Shown here: positions 7,394-9,727 of the stretch, piece by piece
Position numbering within the stretch: the first letter of the stretch is position 1
Layout of the letters: each line of letters begins with the position of its first letter
Source of the DNA: Candidatus Omnitrophota bacterium
GTDB lineage: Bacteria; Ratteibacteria; UBA8468; B48-G9; JAFGKM01
Assembly: GCA_023818785.1 (NCBI GenBank)
Contig: JAMWCO010000045.1
Location: 1 to 9,727 of the forward strand
Direction: 5' to 3'
DNA: 9,727 bases
Translations under genes and position numbers: made by a program
The notes under the pieces: generated by a model
Told to the model about the DNA's origin: nothing
The model's input: only the letters and a program-made list of their open reading frames with translations
The model's database searches: none

Positions 7394-7411
7394 CTAAGAA
7401 CCTTTGCATTT
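7334..7411. repeat. 10-bp inverted repeat enclosing 58 bp
   Basis: AAATGCAAAG at 7334-7343 and its exact complement at 7402-7411. In minus-strand RNA nine of these pairs plus GGT/ACC after a 3-nt bulge could close a long stem-loop. The enclosed part holds the perfect palindrome GCTCCGGAGC (7385-7394). Function unknown; it could be an RNA leader structure or a relic of a rearrangement. Confidence 0.4.
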
Positions 7412-7435
7412 TATATAGCCATAAAATTTATAAAC

Positions 7436-9490
7436 CTAGGAAAAACTTCCTGAAATTGCTATGAGTTGCTGAATTGCTTTTAAGACTCTTTCCGGCCACA
7501 AAAGTTTAAGACATTTTAAATCAAAGGGACACTGCTTAGGGGATATTTTATAGCAGGGAGCGCAAGGAACATTTACAGCTATACTCAATGTCTTTTTCCC
7601 CAAAGGTTGCCATTCGAATTGGGAAACTTGACCACTAAAAATAGCTAAAGTAGGTACCCCCATAATCCCTGCTAAATGAGAAGGTCCACTGTCATTCCCA
7701 ATAAAAAGATTACAGCATTTTAAAAAGCTCATGAATTCTATAAGATTTAATTTTTTAGCTAAAGATATTATATTTTCTTTATTTTTTGTTTTATTGATTA
7801 TTTCCGTAGCATATTCTTCATCTTTTTGACCTCCAAATATTAATATCTTAGACTTATTTTTATCCATTAATAAATCTATTAGATGACTAAAATATTCTAC
7901 GGGCCATTGTTTTAGTAAATTCCCTGCACCAGGATGAATTCCAATTATAAATTCTTCTTTAAATAAATTTGAATAATTTCTTATTTTCTCAATTTCTTTG
8001 CTTAAATCAATTTCCGGCATTTCTAAAGTTAAATCCTCCCCATTATAATTTTTCCCCGTGATCGATTCTATCAACTTGTACATCTGAATGGTTTGATGAA
8101 TTTTTATTTTTTTCCCTGGGATATCCTCCATCTCTAATGTTGGTTTTACTGGAATCGTTAACCAATCGTCATCCCTTCCCGTTGAAAACCCAATTTTTAC
8201 CTTGGCTCCTGACAATTTTAATATTTCTCTTGTTTCAGGTTGCCTTCTTAAATCGATCGCAATATCAAATTCCCTTCTTATCAAATCATTTTCTAAATTT
8301 TTTAATTCATTTCTATCGATCAAAGGTTTACCTTTCTCTGCCTCTTCGTAAAAGAAATTAAAGGTTAACACCTCATCTATCTCTTTTATTCTCTCTGCAA
8401 TTAATTTATTCCAGCTTCCAACAAGAACAGTAATAAAAGAATTTTTAAATTTATTTCTCAGTAATCTAATTGCGGGTAAGCTTAAAATAAAGTCTCCAAT
8501 ATGGTCTAACCTAATAACCAATATTTTTTCTACCTTTTTTACCTCTTGTTTATAAAAGTCCCCTTTTTTGGAATTTCCTTCCACATTAGTCTTGAAAAAT
8601 CTTTTTATAATTTCCTCCCCCTGGGATTTTTTTTCTCCAACATTATCTTTTAAATTAAACAATAAACTTAATATTTCCCTCCCATATTTTTCTTTTGTAA
8701 AATTTTCTTTTACAAATTTATATCCATTCTCCCCAAATTCTTTTATCTTATCTTTATTATTCATAAAATATTTAATTTTTTCTGAAAGCTCATTATAATT
8801 TCCTGGCTCATATAATAAACCATTATATTCCTCTATAATTAATTCCTTTGTTCCTCCTCTGTTTGTTCCAATCACTGGTTTTTTACATAACATTGCCTCT
8901 ATTGTGGTTCTCCCAAAAGCTTCGCACTTTGAACAAACAAGAATAATATCAACATATTTAATAAATGGAAAAGGGTTTTCTTTAAAGTCATAAAATATCA
9001 CATAATCTTCCAGATTATAATCCTTTATTATTTTTTTAAGATTATTTAAATATTCTTTATTATATTCACCCATTATTATTAATTCAATATCCTTACTTTC
9101 TTTTGTAATTTCAGAAATTGCCAAGATCGCATCTTTTTGGCCTTTCGTTTCTGTTATTTTACCAAATATGCCAATTTTTAAAGGCTCTCTCTCCTTTATT
9201 TTTTTCATTTCGAAAAATGGATTTTCTAAACTCTTTGGCACCTCTATATACTGCCTTATTGTCACTATTTTATTTTCGCTATCATCGTTAAATAGTTCTC
9301 TCTTTACTGAGTCGGAAACTGTTAATATTAAATCAGAGGTATTTTTAACGTATTTTATAATCTCTTTAAATGGGAAGAAAAATTTAAAATCATGATCTAA
9401 TTCTCCAAATTCGTGAATAAACCATACATGAGGTATATTTAAATAGAAAGAAACTATCAAACCCCATGGTATAACTAATGTATTAGTCAT
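7436..9490 (-). CDS. Fused GT4-GT9 glycosyltransferase (GT4 domain N-terminally truncated)
   Basis: Of the 684 residues, about 1-280 are a GT4 (GT-B fold) enzyme: HVWFIHEFGELDHDF (21-35), the domain-2 start IGIFGKITETKGQ (106-118), and the E-x7-E motif CEAFGRTTIEAM (189-200) followed by the GTNRGGTKE loop (208-216). A charged linker (281-320) leads to a GT9 domain: ILVIRLDHIGDFILSLPA (323-340), GIHPGAGNLLKQWP (517-530), GNDSGPSHLAG (598-608) and a C-terminal cysteine set (C643, C646, C654, C660) typical of heptosyltransferase-like proteins. It probably adds two sugars to a lipopolysaccharide-type glycan from nucleotide donors in the cytoplasm. The ATG at 9490 has no Shine-Dalgarno sequence and falls inside a conserved GT4 strand (DIIMTNT); matching sequence continues upstream in frame. 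The true start is therefore either outside the visible frame or lost. The gene is clearly more AT-rich than the genes at 319-3829. Confidence 0.88.
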   Translation of the reverse strand: MTNTLVIPWGLIVSFYLNIPHVWFIHEFGELDHDFKFFFPFKEIIKYVKNTSDLILTVSDSVKRELFNDDSENKIVTIRQYIEVPKSLENPFFEMKKIKEREPLKIGIFGKITETKGQKDAILAISEITKESKDIELIIMGEYNKEYLNNLKKIIKDYNLEDYVIFYDFKENPFPFIKYVDIILVCSKCEAFGRTTIEAMLCKKPVIGTNRGGTKELIIEEYNGLLYEPGNYNELSEKIKYFMNNKDKIKEFGENGYKFVKENFTKEKYGREILSLLFNLKDNVGEKKSQGEEIIKRFFKTNVEGNSKKGDFYKQEVKKVEKILVIRLDHIGDFILSLPAIRLLRNKFKNSFITVLVGSWNKLIAERIKEIDEVLTFNFFYEEAEKGKPLIDRNELKNLENDLIRREFDIAIDLRRQPETREILKLSGAKVKIGFSTGRDDDWLTIPVKPTLEMEDIPGKKIKIHQTIQMYKLIESITGKNYNGEDLTLEMPEIDLSKEIEKIRNYSNLFKEEFIIGIHPGAGNLLKQWPVEYFSHLIDLLMDKNKSKILIFGGQKDEEYATEIINKTKNKENIISLAKKLNLIEFMSFLKCCNLFIGNDSGPSHLAGIMGVPTLAIFSGQVSQFEWQPLGKKTLSIAVNVPCAPCYKISPKQCPFDLKCLKLLWPERVLKAIQQLIAISGSFS

Positions 9491-9652
9491 AATAATATCA
9501 AAATTAAATTTTTTTAAATGGCTATCGATTATATTTTTAATAATTTTGAAACTATAATTTAGTCTAAATCGTTTTTCATATTCCGTTAGTTCTTGAGGAT
9601 CACACCACCAGAAATAATTAATACAAACGTAATAAATAATTTGACAAAATGG
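9491..9652 (-). pseudogene. In-frame upstream part of the GT4 domain, without a start codon
   Basis: The frame of the GT4-GT9 gene stays open for 54 codons above its ATG, up to the TAA at 9653-9655. The reading (NYFWWCDPQELTEYEKRFRL, then a Lys/Ile-rich helix running into FDIIMTNT) is what one expects before the conserved TNT strand of GT4 enzymes. It contains no ATG, GTG or TTG. The first 60-70 residues of a normal GT4 domain are missing, and further up the same frame has another stop. This suggests a 5' deletion, a frameshift, or a sequencing error near 9640-9660. Confidence 0.55.
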
Positions 9653-9680
9653 TTAACTCATGATATTGTGGTTTCATGAG
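9641..9680 (+). promoter_or_regulatory. Possible plus-strand promoter with a flanking inverted repeat
   Basis: TTGACA at 9641-9646, 17 bp, then TATTGT at 9664-9669. The inverted repeat CTCATGA (9657-9663) / TCATGAG (9674-9680) brackets the -10 box exactly, as an operator might. The -35 is perfect but the -10 matches only four of six bases. Confidence 0.28.
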
Positions 9681-9727
9681 AAATCCAACCTTGATGTTAA
9701 CGCATCCAGAAGCAAGCCGAGAGCGAT
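9676..9727 (+). CDS. Possible start of an unknown gene leaving the window (3' partial)
   Basis: An open frame begins with ATG at 9676 (MRNPTLMLTHPEASRER) or with ATG at 9694 and runs off the right edge. The segment after 9694 is clearly richer in G and C than the rest of the window. It sits directly after the possible promoter; transcription would start at about the first ATG, giving a leaderless message. Only 17 codons are visible, so neither the gene nor its product can be confirmed. The opposite strand also has an open frame here (stop at 9618-9620), so this is a weak call. Confidence 0.18.
   Translation, partial: MRNPTLMLTHPEASRER

Noticed and set aside
7377..7409. A 10-residue frame (MQRFLAPEPF) that could be a leader peptide
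   Set aside because: No ribosome-binding site, no attenuator-like run of one amino acid, and no T-run terminator after it.
8137..9395. Three short plus-strand open frames (8137-8361, 8568-8798, 9168-9395) antisense to the GT4-GT9 gene
   Set aside because: They arise because stop codons are scarce opposite Lys/Glu/Asn-rich coding DNA; the reverse strand is convincingly a glycosyltransferase.
1..9727. CRISPR array, tRNA or rRNA genes, or a complete insertion sequence
   Set aside because: I see no regularly spaced short repeats, no RNA gene signatures and no transposase; the right-edge irregularity alone does not show a mobile element.

Overview
The window looks like part of a surface-glycan (lipopolysaccharide, O-antigen or protein-glycosylation) locus from an AT-rich bacterium. 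A GT9 (heptosyltransferase-type) domain points to a Gram-negative, two-membrane cell. No RNA gene or other marker allows a closer identification. Shine-Dalgarno sequences are mostly weak, and codon use is strongly A/T-biased.

Layout from left to right. (1) Positions 1-305, plus strand: the C-terminal end of a protein with repeated beta-propeller blades, probably a secreted or surface lectin-like protein whose body lies left of the window. (2) Positions 319-7209, minus strand: a tight block of five genes. In transcription order they are a 1127-residue polytopic GT-C glycosyltransferase with three C-terminal repeats, a polyprenyl-phosphate-sugar synthase-like GT2 enzyme with two membrane segments, a SAM-dependent methyltransferase, a second GT2 glycosyltransferase with one membrane segment, and a YbhN/LPG-synthase-TM-type membrane protein. 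Three of the four junctions overlap (4, 17 and 17 bp) and the fourth gap is 47 bp, so one operon is likely. (3) Positions 7210-7435: a 226-bp gap holding inverted repeats and a short open stretch that may be the tail of a lost gene. (4) Positions 7436-9490, minus strand: a two-domain GT4-GT9 fusion whose GT4 part lacks its N-terminus. (5) Positions 9491-9727: in-frame homologous-looking sequence for 54 codons, then a stop and a more GC-rich segment with a possible plus-strand promoter and the start of an open frame leaving the window.

Inferred working model: the GT2 enzyme with two membrane segments loads a sugar on undecaprenyl phosphate. The large GT-C enzyme uses that lipid-linked sugar on the periplasmic side, perhaps holding its glycan or protein acceptor with the three beta-sandwich-like repeats. 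The other GT2, the GT4-GT9 fusion and the methyltransferase build or cap the glycan in the cytoplasm. The flippase-like protein may help with lipid or glycan-lipid transport. The most unusual items are the triple-repeat tail of the GT-C enzyme, the GT4-GT9 fusion with a damaged 5' end, and the possible gene remnant between them.
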